Positions 50,130 to 62,477 of a stretch of DNA of 64,000 bases are shown here, in pieces. Each line of letters opens with the position of its first letter. Position 1 is the stretch's first letter. The notes under the pieces are model-generated. The model was not told the DNA's origin. It searched no databases and saw nothing but the letters and a program-made list of their open reading frames with translations. The stretch comes from Anoplolepis gracilipes. Its lineage: Eukaryota; Arthropoda; Insecta; Hymenoptera; Formicidae. The position numbers and the translations under genes are program-made. The DNA lies in assembly GCF_047496725.1 (NCBI RefSeq), contig NC_132971.1:14750001-14814000 (forward strand), given 5' to 3'.

Positions 50130-52740
50130 GTGCATAGCAAATTCAATTAACGAGATGTATTGTATACTTTTTTGTCACACTCTAGATTTCTTATAAAATT
50201 AGTGTCATCAAAATAATTTTTTTGCAACCAGTAAATTGTTTAATCAAGTCTCATTTTTATGCAATTAAATAAAATTTTGCGCTAGAAAAAATCGCAAAAA
50301 GAAATGTACTTTGTAAATGTGATGTATCGCAATCATTTGTGCTCTGATAATAAAATGTTATTAAAAAGATGTACAAATTTGTATAAAAACATTTTATACA
50401 ATTTATTATTTTTTTCTTGCATAATTTCTTTTAATATATAAACGAAATGATAAGAAACAAGACTTATATCATCATAATTAATATTTTCGAAAAAAATATA
50501 CAAAAATTTAGAAACTGCAGTATAGTAATTGCAATACTAAAATAAGAACTATAAAGGATATATATATTTATGCTAATACAAATATACAAAATAGTCTAAC
50601 CAGCGGTTACTTCCTTGGACGAGTCCAAAATATAAATTAAAGAACTTAAAAGTTTAGCAATTATATATATTTAAAAACCATATTTCACCGCATTTATGTG
50701 GCAATTTTAGTTAGCATTGTTATTCAATTATCTGTCATTTTCTTTGTCAAAATAATGTAAAAATAAAGTTGTGAATAAAGAAAGAAGTTTATAATAATTT
50801 TTGCAATATGCATGAGACGTTTAGAATTACTCGATCATTAGTTACGTAATTTTTTACAGTTTTTTTTATTATATAATATATTATGTAATATATTATTATA
50901 TTATATAATATATTATTATATAATAATTAGTTATATAATCTAGAAACAAAATAATATTATTCGTCAGTTATATCAATACAATTTTTATAGCAATTTTATG
51001 TTTACACACGAATGTTTCTGATCCTACTAACATAACATAATATCTAAAGAAAAAAAAAATTTTGATTTACTTTATAAATTACTTTCTTTTATGTATTCCG
51101 CTATTAATCGCGCAATACATAAAAGACAACGCAAGATATTGTCCAGATGAAAAGTTCGACCGATGCGATTCTCGTTTTTCAAGTTCGCCGAGTAGTTCTC
51201 CATCTCCTTTCTTCTGCCCACCTCTTTCCTCTTTTTTTCCTCTCTCCTCTCACTCGTTTCCCTTCATTTTATTCGTCTGCGTGCGCATTTCGCTCCTTTC
51301 ATTCTTTGTCCGTGCATTGCTATCGTCCTTGCTACGTCTCTTTAAATTAACAACGTCTCTCTCGTTCTCTCGTACTTAAATCGGATTGCTAAGAATCAGG
51401 TATCTCTATCGCATGGAAGATAATTGTTAGAAAAAAAACTCGCGGTTTCGCTTGAATAAATTAACTTTGCGATTAACGTCGTCCGAGATTAGCAAGATGG
51501 ACGTAACATGTTTTATGTTTGCGATAATAAAATCGTAATACATAAGAACAAACAACCAACCATTTCGCTAGCACTATAATATATACGCATACACACGTTA
51601 GAATTTATACATGTATTATAAAAGTTCTGAATCTTTGTCACTTTCTTTAAGTATAATTTAGTCTATTATTGGCAATTTTTGATTCGTATTCTGAACATCT
51701 ATTTAACACAATAAACAATCAATTTAAATGTGCGGTGAAAATATAGTCAATTGTGTTTGATAGCAAATTTGTGAGATATTTAATTTAAAGGATTAAAGAC
51801 AGTATAAGTTTCAAGTAATTATATCAAGCAATCCACAGAGTAATGATAGATATAAAGCAGATTAGATTAAGCCATGTATAAAGAATAAACAAATAAAAGT
51901 TATAAAGTTAATAGATATTAAAGCTGCAAAACCTAATAAGTTTGAAGTAATTATTTCAAGCAACCCACAGAAATATGATAGATATAAAGCAGATTAAGTA
52001 TGTATAAAGAATAAATAAATGAAAGTTATAAAGCGAGTAAATATTACTAATTGTAAGCTGCAAAACATAGATTGCTTTGAAAACAAAGTAATCTATGTTG
52101 CAAATAAAATGGTTTTAAGACCCAATAGAGAAAATATTAAATAGAATAAATATTAAATATTAGGAAGAGTAATTTTGGGAATTATTTTTACTTTCAAACG
52201 AGGGAATAGAATGGATTAATTATTTCTAATTCATTGTTTTTAATTCATTTTTTATTAATTCTATTTCTTTTTTTTTTTTTTTTTTTTTGTTATTAAATAA
52301 TTCCAATTTTCTATTTCTAATATTTAATGTTTATTTTAATTTTATTTTAATTTTATTCCTATTTTAATATTTTCCCTGTGGTAGACTTAACTCTTTCAAG
52401 ACAATCTTTTAACTGTTATAAAAGATAAAATAAAGCATAAAATTTTATTTTAGATCATAAAATTCTCTTTCAAAACATAGTAAATCTGAAAATTATCTAG
52501 GCAAAACAAATAGACATTTTTTGTAAATAATTTTATCTTTATATTTTTATAACAAAAAGTTCAAAATTTTTTGAAAAGAAATTGAAAGAGTTAACGGCCA
52601 AATTTGCACCTGTATGTACGCGATCAAAAATCTCATATCAATTGTCATTGAATGAGCATCATTCCCGCGTGTCACGATAGGCGAAATTCTGTCAAATTCA
52701 AATCACGCGATAGCTTGTCTACGTAACGTGCTTGACTTAC
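50130..52740. other. AT-rich stretch with CT patch
   Basis: No gene is seen. A pyrimidine-rich GC-richer patch at 51150-51370 gives Ser/Phe/Leu frames that are repeat artefacts. A T-run lies at 52269-52290. See also the tandem duplication at 51806. Confidence 0.5.
51806..52065. repeat. 132-bp tandem duplication
   Basis: AAGTTTCAAGTAATTATATC at 51806 and its variant at 51938 begin two adjacent copies sharing ATGATAGATATAAAGCAGAT, TGTATAAAGAATAAA, AAGTTATAAAG and AAGCTGCAAAAC. The copies have diverged by scattered substitutions and small indels. Confidence 0.8.
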
Positions 52741-53090
52741 CTTCTGCGTATTTCCTCGGGATAACAGATGAATTAGACGTAAGATGCAAAGATCACGGAT
52801 CGTTTCGAGCGTAGCGTCTGCTTTTTCACTTTACACCGGCATTTCCGGTGGTCGGTGCACGACGCGCAACGACGACTACGCACTGCGTATTGTGTTATTG
52901 TCCATGTGCGTACACGAGGGACTACGTGGTCACAGCAGCCGTCGCGCTGTCGCGGCTATCACTCGCGAACTCAGGGAATCGCATCCCTCGCAGCCTCCGA
53001 CGTCAACAAAGCCTCCACACGACGCACACACGTGACCGCGTCGACTCTGCAACACAACACAACACCCATGCATGAATGTCAAAATTTATC
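52741..53090 (-). promoter_or_regulatory. GC-rich island with minus-strand untranslated exon
   Basis: A CpG-rich block whose minus-strand 3' edge is a near-perfect donor (ACGCAGAAG|GTAAGTCAAG, exon end 52741). This is the signature of a promoter and a 5' UTR exon of a minus-strand gene. The next minus-strand coding exons are those assigned to AGO1. Frames on the + strand are shadows without domains. Confidence 0.45.
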
Positions 53091-55480
53091 TCTACGTTCG
53101 TACTCCTTTTCACTTCTTTTCACTCTCTTTCAAAGTCTTCGCGCACTCGTAAGATTGATCACAAAATCCGAAAACAGATAGGCAGGCAGGCAGGCAGTAA
53201 TGAAATGAAGTTTACTTTCACTTGCTAAAAAAATTCTTTGTCTATTCTTTTGAACAAAAATATGTTTAATCTCCTGATTGAAAATAAATTATTCATATCT
53301 TTTGTGTGATAACGTCAAGACCTATATTTTACTTGTTTACATGATCTGAAAAATGGTAAAAGGACATAGTCTAACAATAAATGCACATAAAAAATAAGTA
53401 TAAATGTTTGAATTTATTTGTCCGCGATCTTTTTTTTATTTGATCCAGTTTAATCGTATTGTCATGTTGTAACAATATTGCAAAAAGTATTGTATAATAG
53501 CAAATAATTTTTTTTCTTTAAAATGAAGTTCTGCAAAAGTAATCACTCTTTTACTTTACATAAGAAATAATACATATGAAATAAAAAATATACTCTATGT
53601 GCAAGGCAGTTGTCAATTGCCAACAGGAATAATAAATTGTCAGATGGCGTAATATTTCTCAATTCTATTTCAACTTTGCCGTCATCTGTTTATATTAACG
53701 TTCGCGCGCGCGCGAGTGATATCGTTATGAATGAAGACAAAAGCCGAGAGAATCGAATTCATCAATAATCTATACAATTAAATAAATCGAACACTCCACC
53801 CATTTACTTAGAGAATCGTTCAATATATATGATTTTTTAATCTTTCTTTCGTTCAAAGAATTTATTATAAATTTCATTTAAAAATATCTCGTTTAAAAAT
53901 ATTCTGAAATATTTATTGTAATATTGTAAGAAAATGAATCTAGTTAGCAGACATCGAAGTTTTATGGAAAAGAAAAATGTAGCAATATGCATTGAATAAA
54001 AAACTGTTTCGAACAGCTACTTGAGCATAACAATCGATATATATATATACCTAACGCATACTGTGCATACTTATAATGCAAACTAAAGCATCGCGATACA
54101 GTATAACATTGTTTAAAAGTAGGTACATGAACAATGTTACTGTCGTCTAACTTCGAAATGCTCTGCGTTATGAAATGTTTAGCTATGCAATTCAAAGGTT
54201 CAGCTATGAATCGTGTATTATCTCAATGTAATTAATTTATTTGGATTTTACGGATTCTCGGAATAAATAAAATTCTTGATTTGTGTTGTTCTGTATGTTG
54301 GTTTTTGAATGGAATAGAAACGGAGGATTAACGAAACGAAATATCATCACGCTTTTATGACCATTGTTCGTATCGTTGTTTTTTATCTGCGTAATGACGC
54401 GAGGTCGTCGTCATCGTTGTTGCCCTCATCAATCGCAATCTGGCGACACAATATGACAAATAAACGATCCAAAGAAAAATAATACGTAGTTCGCAAATTA
54501 TTATAAATTCTTAGTTTATTCTTAATAAGTATCCACGACTAAATAAATCATCTAAAACAGTGCTTCTATGTTAAATCAATGTGCGATTTAACTATTCAAG
54601 AAATAAAATACAGCATTATTTATTATTCGGACTTTAAAATTACGACTGCGCGAGAAACCGACATATATATATATGTAAAAAATATCTTTAAAAATATATA
54701 ATTCAACTTTAATTATTAATTAAAAAATTACATCGAAGAAAGTGCTCATATATAAGACGTTAAGAATGTTAAGAGTAGTGATTAACGATTAACATATAAT
54801 TGTTGTTTCCAAAACATCTCTAAGCATTTGTCTTTACTGTTGGATCAATTTTCTTTCGCGCGGTGCGTAAGCCGAACGCGGAAAGAGAAACGCCACTTCC
54901 GCGTGCGTTCAACGCGTCGCACACGCACAAAGAACGCATAGCAAGTATGTAAACTACATCCTTCGTACATCTCCGTATATGTTGTCTGTACGTACCGTAA
55001 GCAAGATGAGAAAAGAAATTGGGTCGTCCGACCGGTCGCATCAGACTCGCGCGAGTGACGTTTCTCGAAGCACGTTTTACCAGATGATAAATCGTGCAAA
55101 AAAAAAACGATTTTACATTCTCCCTTATTAATAATGAAAAATTGTCTAAAATCTGCAATGTTCTACGCAACAATTTTCTTTTCAATTTAGCCAAATACTT
55201 AAAAACGTTTTATCATTCGTACAAAATGATTTTATAAAAATTGTTTTTAGATAATCTTTTAACGATATTACATAAATATATTAAAAAATACTCCGATAAG
55301 AATGTTGTGACATTAACTAATGTAGATATATCATATAAAATTCATTACGAAAGAAGTCCGTCACGAAATCAAACTCGACGCAATTCTACTACTCGTCTTA
55401 TACGTCAGTAAATAATATACACAGACTCGTAGAATTATACATATTTTATGAAGTTTGTTTAATAAACGAGATCACCCCCA
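53091..55480. other. Mostly AT-rich intergenic or intronic stretch
   Basis: Contains a (GGCA)4 microsatellite at 53181-53198, a CG dinucleotide run near 53703-53713 and a GC-richer patch at 54850-55080 with no recognisable product. No gene is seen. Confidence 0.45.
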
Positions 55481-55499
55481 TCAGGATTGGCTTCACGAA

Positions 55500-56780
55500 T
55501 TATCACTATTTATCACTTTACAATTTGCGCGCGTCGTTACGACAACAAAGACAAAGACAACGACGACACGACGGCAACGAGGAGCAAGTATGTTATGTAC
55601 ATACGCAAAGGAGGACCGAAGGTGATTCATACCGTCTGCTCAGCGCGACCAATGACACTTGTCTAACCTTTAATTCAATTCCTCGGCCGCGGCGTTCTCG
55701 CGATCGGCGTGTCAAAATGCCGAAACGCTGCGCGCACGACGCGACACGACGCGACGCAAAACGACGCGACACAACACGGCCACTTGGCTCGCGAACGGCG
55801 CGGCCCGTCAAATCAAAACAAAGAGGCGAGAAAGACGCTCCGTGAACGGCCCGACTCCACGTCGCAAAAGCAGAACTTACGATGTGTAGCAGATGCGTGA
55901 CTCCGTGCCGAATCCCGATGTCGACGTCTACGTACGCGGCGCTCCCGCGTCTTTCGGCACCATTTACCGTCCACCACCTTCCTCTTCCTCCTCTTCCTCC
56001 TTTTCCTCCTCCTTCACCTCCTTCTTTTTCTCCTTCTCTCGTGCTTTTACCGCTTTGTCGCTGCTGCTCGAGTCGAGGCGTGCCCTCCGCTTTCACTCGC
56101 GACGCGATGCCGCGAAACGCGCGATCTCCGCGGCGCGGAGCCGCCAAAAACGATCACCAAGTGTCAAGGTTGCCATTGTGCCACACGTATGGGATGCGCG
56201 CGCGCGCGCGCGCGCACACGGGTATCGCGCTCTCGCACACAGTCTCGCTACCTCGCGTCACCACCTCTTCGTCCCCTCCCCTCCCCTCCTCTGTTTTCCC
56301 TAGCCTATGCTCGCTTGCCTGCCTGTCCGCTTTCGTTCCCTCTTTATCTTCCCCCGCCCGTTTTAACACCGCCGCCGCGGTACCGCTATCACAACAATGG
56401 CATTATCGCGATACCCGCGGGTTATTACACGATGACACTGGCCACGATGCGTCGCGACTCACCGCAGCAGCTGATATTCGACACTCGTAAACAAGAAAGG
56501 ACCTCGTCCGGCCCGACACGTTATTCAGCCGTTCAGCCGCTTTTATAGCTCTGAATTTCGCCGAGGCGCATTCGGCGATCAGCGTTTCGCGAGGGAGCCC
56601 CTACTACTTGTTCGATTCGCGCAGCCGCGCGCACGACTCTCAGGGCCGAAACAAACAGGCGCCCGCGAACGGGGTCGTGTTTACAAACAAAACGCCCGGC
56701 TGCTTTGATCGACGCGATCCGGCGACGAGCCCGCGCGTGCCAACCGGTATTTTCTCGCGGGTTGCATTACACGTGCATAT
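55500..56780 (-). promoter_or_regulatory. Major CpG island with minus-strand donor
   Basis: The most GC- and CpG-rich part of the window, including a CG dinucleotide run at 56196-56214 and CT tracts at 55978-56040. On the minus strand a strong donor (CTACACATC|GTAAGTTCTG) marks an exon ending at 55881. Long frames on both strands (up to 202 codons) have low-complexity Ser/Arg/Pro composition and overlap one another; they reflect stop-poor GC-rich DNA. The best reading is a promoter and first untranslated exon of a minus-strand gene, most likely AGO1. Confidence 0.5.
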
Positions 56781-56789
56781 CTCACGGAA

Positions 56790-58339
56790 GAAATTCATTA
56801 AATTCTTCAATACTAATTATCTATACTATTAACGTTTAAAAGGAAATATATGAGACATAATATTTATTTTTATTCGCATTTTATATGTGTTCTTTAATAG
56901 ACTTTTGACTTACTTAACTCTTGACTGTCCGATTTTTCAAATGTTCTTTCGTGTATATTATTTTTGTTAAATAAAAAGATACTTATCATTTTACTTATCA
57001 ACATTCTTTGCCAAGAATTATATTTGTTTCGTTTTTAAAATTTTTGTAGTTTCGACATTATTTATAAGTATTTTATTACTGTCTAATTTACACTTTTATA
57101 TATTATTTAACTTATGTCGAGGTTAATATTAAAATTTTATGTATAAAATTAACTTGTGAGCAATTTTTTTATTTTTTTTATATACATATACGTATGCGCA
57201 CTTTTATTTCATAAATTGATATTTGTAACTATAAAAGAAAAATGTTCTGCTTTAAAATTTATATTACTACCACGTGCTAATTTATTATTAATAAATGATT
57301 AAATACCTTATTGTTATTTTCTTCATAAGATCCTATTGAAAGTGCCCAGAACTTTAACTTCCCCAGCTTACAACTATGCCTGAATGTCATAATCAAACAG
57401 CCAATAGGATGCTGCCGTGAATCAACCATGCAAACACCTGACATTTCACGGCGTCCCCCCAACCTATCTACCTTTTCTTTCTTAACCTAACATAACCTAA
57501 AACATGACTTCTAAAAAAAAAAATTAAAATTATTACATCAAATATTTATGCAATTATTCATTATAAATTGACATTGCAATAACTTACAAACATATTTCAT
57601 TTTTTTTTCTTTTTTATTTAATTCACTCAAATTGATAAAACCGACAGTTAAATATATCGATTGTCGCGAAAGGCCAATAAAACGTATATGCGTCGTAAAC
57701 AAAAGTGCCCGATTGGGCTATTATTTATCCGCTTTTTTTATGATTTAAGTTTTATATTCCACTGCAATTTTCGTAAAATTTCAATGTGTCATAAATAAAG
57801 CAATGTCATTCCTTTCTAAGAGAACTATTTTCTTTTAATTTTAGATGATACATTCAACTTTAATTCTAAATATATATGCTAATTTTATATATATATATAT
57901 ATATATATTTAAATACACTAAATGTATACATACAGCTGATAAATAAATTTCGTTAAATTCTGCATTTTATTTAAGCAATAATACAGTAAACATGTATTGT
58001 ATGTATATAAAATTGCCCAATATTCGTACATATGTGTAATTTTAATATACATGATAAAATTTTCTATTTGTTTCTGTTGAACATTCTGTTTATATGTCGA
58101 CATGTTTACTAATCTTTCACTGATGTATAAATACAGGATTATCGAACACTTAGAAAAACATTTGCATATACATTTTCGAAAAACATGTTGCCTAAATTAT
58201 GTCGGAACAGAATGTGTATCCGTTAAAAGGACTCTTGTGTATTGTAAGTAGATTATTATATAACATAATATGTATGCAATGTGCATAGTTTCTACATAGA
58301 AAAAAAAAACCTCTCAAAGATGCTGTGGAAATCCTTTCC
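56790..58339. other. AT-rich spacer with one GC-richer patch
   Basis: Mostly AT-rich. At 57330-57480 a GC-richer patch contains inverted pairs ATCCTATTG/CAATAGGAT and GCCGTGAA/TTCACGGC and ends in telomere-like TAACCTAACATAACCTAA. Its minus-strand 61-codon frame has no recognised domain. The Rpn13 3' UTR occupies the right edge. Confidence 0.4.
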
Positions 58340-61300
58340 TTAATCTAATGCCATGCCTTCGTCGTCATCGTCCTTATCGGGACTAGCGGCTGATGATGAT
58401 TGCTTCTTACTCTTGTCGTCCTGTCCTTGTTGCGCTTGCTGCTGCCCCTGACCACTCTTCACTTCGGACTCCAGAGCGCTGACGAATTCTTCAATATTTC
58501 CACTGGCTGCGGCATTGACAACGTCCGATCCCAAGCCAAATTGACGGATGACAGGGCCCGCCTGGCCCGACTGCAAAGCAGACCAGAACATTGATAGCGC
58601 CTGGGAGAACTGGGGAGACGAGAGTGTAGTAGACAGGTTGTCCCCTGGTGGTAAGTGCACGTTCATGACACTCTCCAGGCTCTCCGTTGTAGAGATCGCC
58701 GCCGGGATGGCGTTGGTCAGCTCTGTCGCTACGCCCCTCTGCCGGACAATAAGCTGTGCTGTAGCTGGACGAAAGCAACAGATATTCCCGGAGAAATTTC
58801 CCCAACTGCTCAGCAGAGCCAGAGTCTCCGTCAACCAGGAAAAGTTCAGACGAATAATAGCATTGAATAGTGAGAAAACCATGTCTCTCTCTCTCTCTCT
58901 GTCTCTCTCTCTCTCTTTTGATTTTCTATGTGTTATTTGATCACAATACATCTCTCTTTAATAACTATTAAGTTTAATAATTAAATTGATGTTAATTTTT
59001 GGAATTATTGCACATGCTCTATTTTAATACTTCTTACAAAAGTATTTTCTAAATATAGCTTAATAGCATATAAAGCGCTTATTGCTAAACATAATTTTAT
59101 AATGTGATATAAAAAATATATAAGATAAATATATATGATGCTCAACAGTTTTTTAAACGAGTATTATATATCACTTTATATGACTGTATTAAATGATTAT
59201 GTAATATCAAGAGTGTAAGTGACAATGTGTATGTGTATGTGTTATGTGTACAATTCTCTCATAAATTATTAAAACTTTGCCCGAATTTCATAGCAGAGAA
59301 AAGCAAATGCAACATTGTAAAACATGTTAACAACATATTGATTATGACTTATCTAATATTATTCTCTACAAACATATAAACTAACAAGTATACTTTTAGC
59401 TATAGCACACATTAAAATTCTAATTTAATAGATGGTACATTAGTCAAGTGTAAAATCTATTATTTCATCATAAATGTTTGTAGCCATAATTTTGTTAATT
59501 TAAATAATAATATATTTTCAATTTGTTAATAACTTTTGCATACACGTACTGTATGGTTCCTAATCTTACAAATAATAAACACAAAATTTCTTATTTTCTT
59601 GTTTTGTTCACTGAAAGAATAACTTTAGATACTTCTAACAAAGACAGTGCTTAAGAGAACACTGATTCCTAACTTCTGTTATCAAGAATGGCACTTTATA
59701 TCACTGATAATGATAAGTAGCTGTAAAAAATATAGAATTAGTAATATAATCTATCTACTTTTTAAATTCTCGGTATTTTCTTTGCTCTCACGTTAAGAAC
59801 TTTTTTAAGTAGATTTTCTGTAGTTTACGATTGCATATATGTATGATTTTACATTATTTATTTTCATTTACACAATATTCTCTCACTGTAAATATCACAT
59901 TTTTGTATTCACACACTTTGTGAAAATACTCTCTTTCCGTTCATCTTGTCTTATACTCTTCTACATAAATACAGGAATTTTAAGACAAACTGATAATTTT
60001 TAATATTGTTTTATCATTTTTGACAAGAAAATAATAGATCACATATACTTAATAGCATAAAATCAGTCACAGATTTAATAATATTTCAAACACTTATCTG
60101 TTTTAACAAAAAGAACCTCAACAATAAAACATTTTCAGAAATATATTAAGAGTGATCATGTACAATGTAATTTATCAAAGAAATTATCAAAGAATTAAAA
60201 TAGATTTAATCTTATCATTATGTTTCAAAGAAAGATATTATCTATTGATATAATTCTTAAAAATTAATGTTATAAACAATTCTGATAATATATCATTAAT
60301 TTTATTAATTATTAATATTGTATAATATATTATAAAATTTTTGATTTATAAAATATAAATCTAAAATGTTTTAATATCAAATCCAAAATTATTTTTAAAC
60401 AGAAAATTTAAATGCATAAAATATATCACTCTTTAAGAAATTGAACAAATTTTTATTGCTACATAATTAAAGATTACTTTCATTGAAAAAAAATTGTTTA
60501 TAACATTTTATATAACGTTTAATATTGCAGTTTTTATTTAAGCATTTATTTAGCAAAAAAATAAGAACAACAATATGTACATGTTTATAAAAAATATATT
60601 TTAACATTTGTTTCATATTTTTAAAAGACAGGATGTCGCAAAATCATTGAGTATCTTTTTGAATGTGCTCTCTCTACTTTTATAGTAAATTCGAAAACAA
60701 TCTTTCCTCAATAAAATTATTATCTCTCATTTTTCTAATTTTTAACATACCTTTAATATATCTTTTTTGTAATTAGGTTACAAATTTTGATTTTTTTTTT
60801 CTTTTTCTCTTTCTTTTTCTATCAAAGTAGAAGACATTTAAAATTAATTAAATAATAAGATTTTTTCTACTTTTTTCCTGAAACTTAATTTATTAAAAGC
60901 TTATTATGCAAAAATTATAGATGTCTCTAGATTTTTGTAAATAAAAGCTAATTTCAGGAGAACTAAAGAATATAAAAAGACATTTACTTTGTGTAAACAT
61001 ATACGTAATAAATATTAAAAATTTATGACAAAGATATCTTCTTTAAAAATACTGTATTTTCCATTACAACTGCTATCATTTAATTGCTATTATTTCATGT
61101 TGACTTAAAATTTTGATTAAACTCATGTTAGATTAGAAAACAGAATATTACACTATACTTTGCATATTTGATGATTACTCAACCACTTATAATAAATTTG
61201 ATTATTTTCTAATTAGAGTCAAAAGTAAATAGAATATACATATATTCAGATTTATTCATAAGCTGATATAAGATATAAAGAAATGATATAACATTACCTG

Positions 61301-62477
61301 TGCAGCTGGTTCAGTTCGAGATGGTGCCGGAATTTCTGATAAAAAATTCTGCAAGTCACTAAGTTGTATTCTATTGTTTGAACTTGCGGTTGTTGTAGCT
61401 GGAGTTGTGGACGGACCTAGTGTTCTCGCTGATAATTTATTATTTACTTTAGATAATATATCTTCAAAATATGCTGTTATAATTAAGTAATTTGACTCAC
61501 TTGAAATTTTAGAATCCGTAGCAGGTGCAGGAGTTACAGAATGAGGTGGTCTAGCTACATTAGTAGTGGTTGGAGTAGATGAAGTAGTGGTGGAAGCTCT
61601 TGTACTTTGAACACTATGCGGTCTATTCATTGTACCTAATAAGCTACCTAAACCACCAATCTGGCCAACACCACCAAACAATTGTATGAGTTGCTGTTGC
61701 GACATATTATTCAACAAATTCTGAAGATCTCCTTCTGCATTAGCACCACCGCTTCTCTGAGATCCAGGTGTTGGTGGATTATTAAGTACATCATTAATTT
61801 TTCTGCAGTGTTCCTCATCCTTATCTGTTTTAAGATCCTGCAAAATGAAAACGACATTTTCAACTGTAAATTTCTAATAATAGTATACTAATATAAAATT
61901 ATATTTTTTAAAAATTAAAATCATATTTTTACCTGTAGCCAAAAGAAGAATTTCTTACTCGATGATTTGAATCGCAGAAGATATACTCTGCCAGTTTTAC
62001 ACTGAGGGACGTGTTTAAATTCGCAATCATCAGGGAAGATAATTAAATCCTGAAAAACATATCTGTGTAGACATTTATACATATACTTATATCATAAATC
62101 TATATATTTATCTTATACAATACAAATCACAAATCAATATATTGTAAAATACAATTAGAATTGAAGCAATTTTTAAAGTGTGAGATTAAACGAAAAAGTG
62201 TACAGGAAATTGGACATAATTTTTCTAGAGATCCTTTAAAGAAAAAGAAAAAAAAAAAAAACAAAAATTATCATACATCTTCAACCACTCCAGTAGTGCG
62301 ATCCTTCCAGCAGAAATGCATTAACGAATCATCAGATTGATAGACGTAAAGCTGACCCTTTCGCGTATCTGGATAAACCATCTTTCCTTTCACAGTCATT
62401 TTGCCAGCCTTGAACTCAACTAGATTTTTCGAAGCGCCACGCGACGCATTATTACCGAAAAGTGCTCCGCTGGACAT
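58340..62477 (-). CDS. Rpn13: Proteasomal ubiquitin receptor Rpn13/ADRM1
   Basis: Exons 62477-62277, 62049-61933, 61837-61501, 61428-61298 and about 58753-58340 sum to 1,200 nt (399 residues plus TAA). Residues about 20-125 form the Pru domain (NLVEFKAGKM, DTRKGQLYVYQSDDSLMHFC, LIIFPDDCEFK, FFFWLQ), which in the family binds ubiquitin and the proteasome subunit Rpn2. A Ser/Thr/Pro-rich linker follows, then the C-terminal DEUBAD domain (SSPQFSQALSMFWSALQSGQ, VIRQFGLG, NIEEFVSALE), which recruits and activates UCH37, and an acidic tail DKDDDDEGMALD. The first four exons are secure. The start of the last exon is not: phase-0 acceptors at CACAG|CTT (58753) or GGCAG|AGG (58738) both fit, and the region N-terminal to HLPPGDN is poorly conserved. 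Its last intron is about 2.5 kb. Confidence 0.93.
58880..58917. repeat. (CT)n microsatellite in Rpn13 last intron
   Basis: A nearly pure CT run (GA on the transcribed strand) about 130 bases upstream of the last Rpn13 exon. The minus-strand frame through it (RERERDRERE) is a repeat translation. The rest of the intron (58.9-61.3 kb) is AT-rich with nothing else seen. Confidence 0.85.

Noticed and set aside
55525..56548. ORFs up to 202 codons in the CpG island
   Set aside because: Mutually overlapping on both strands, low-complexity, and best explained by GC-rich promoter DNA.
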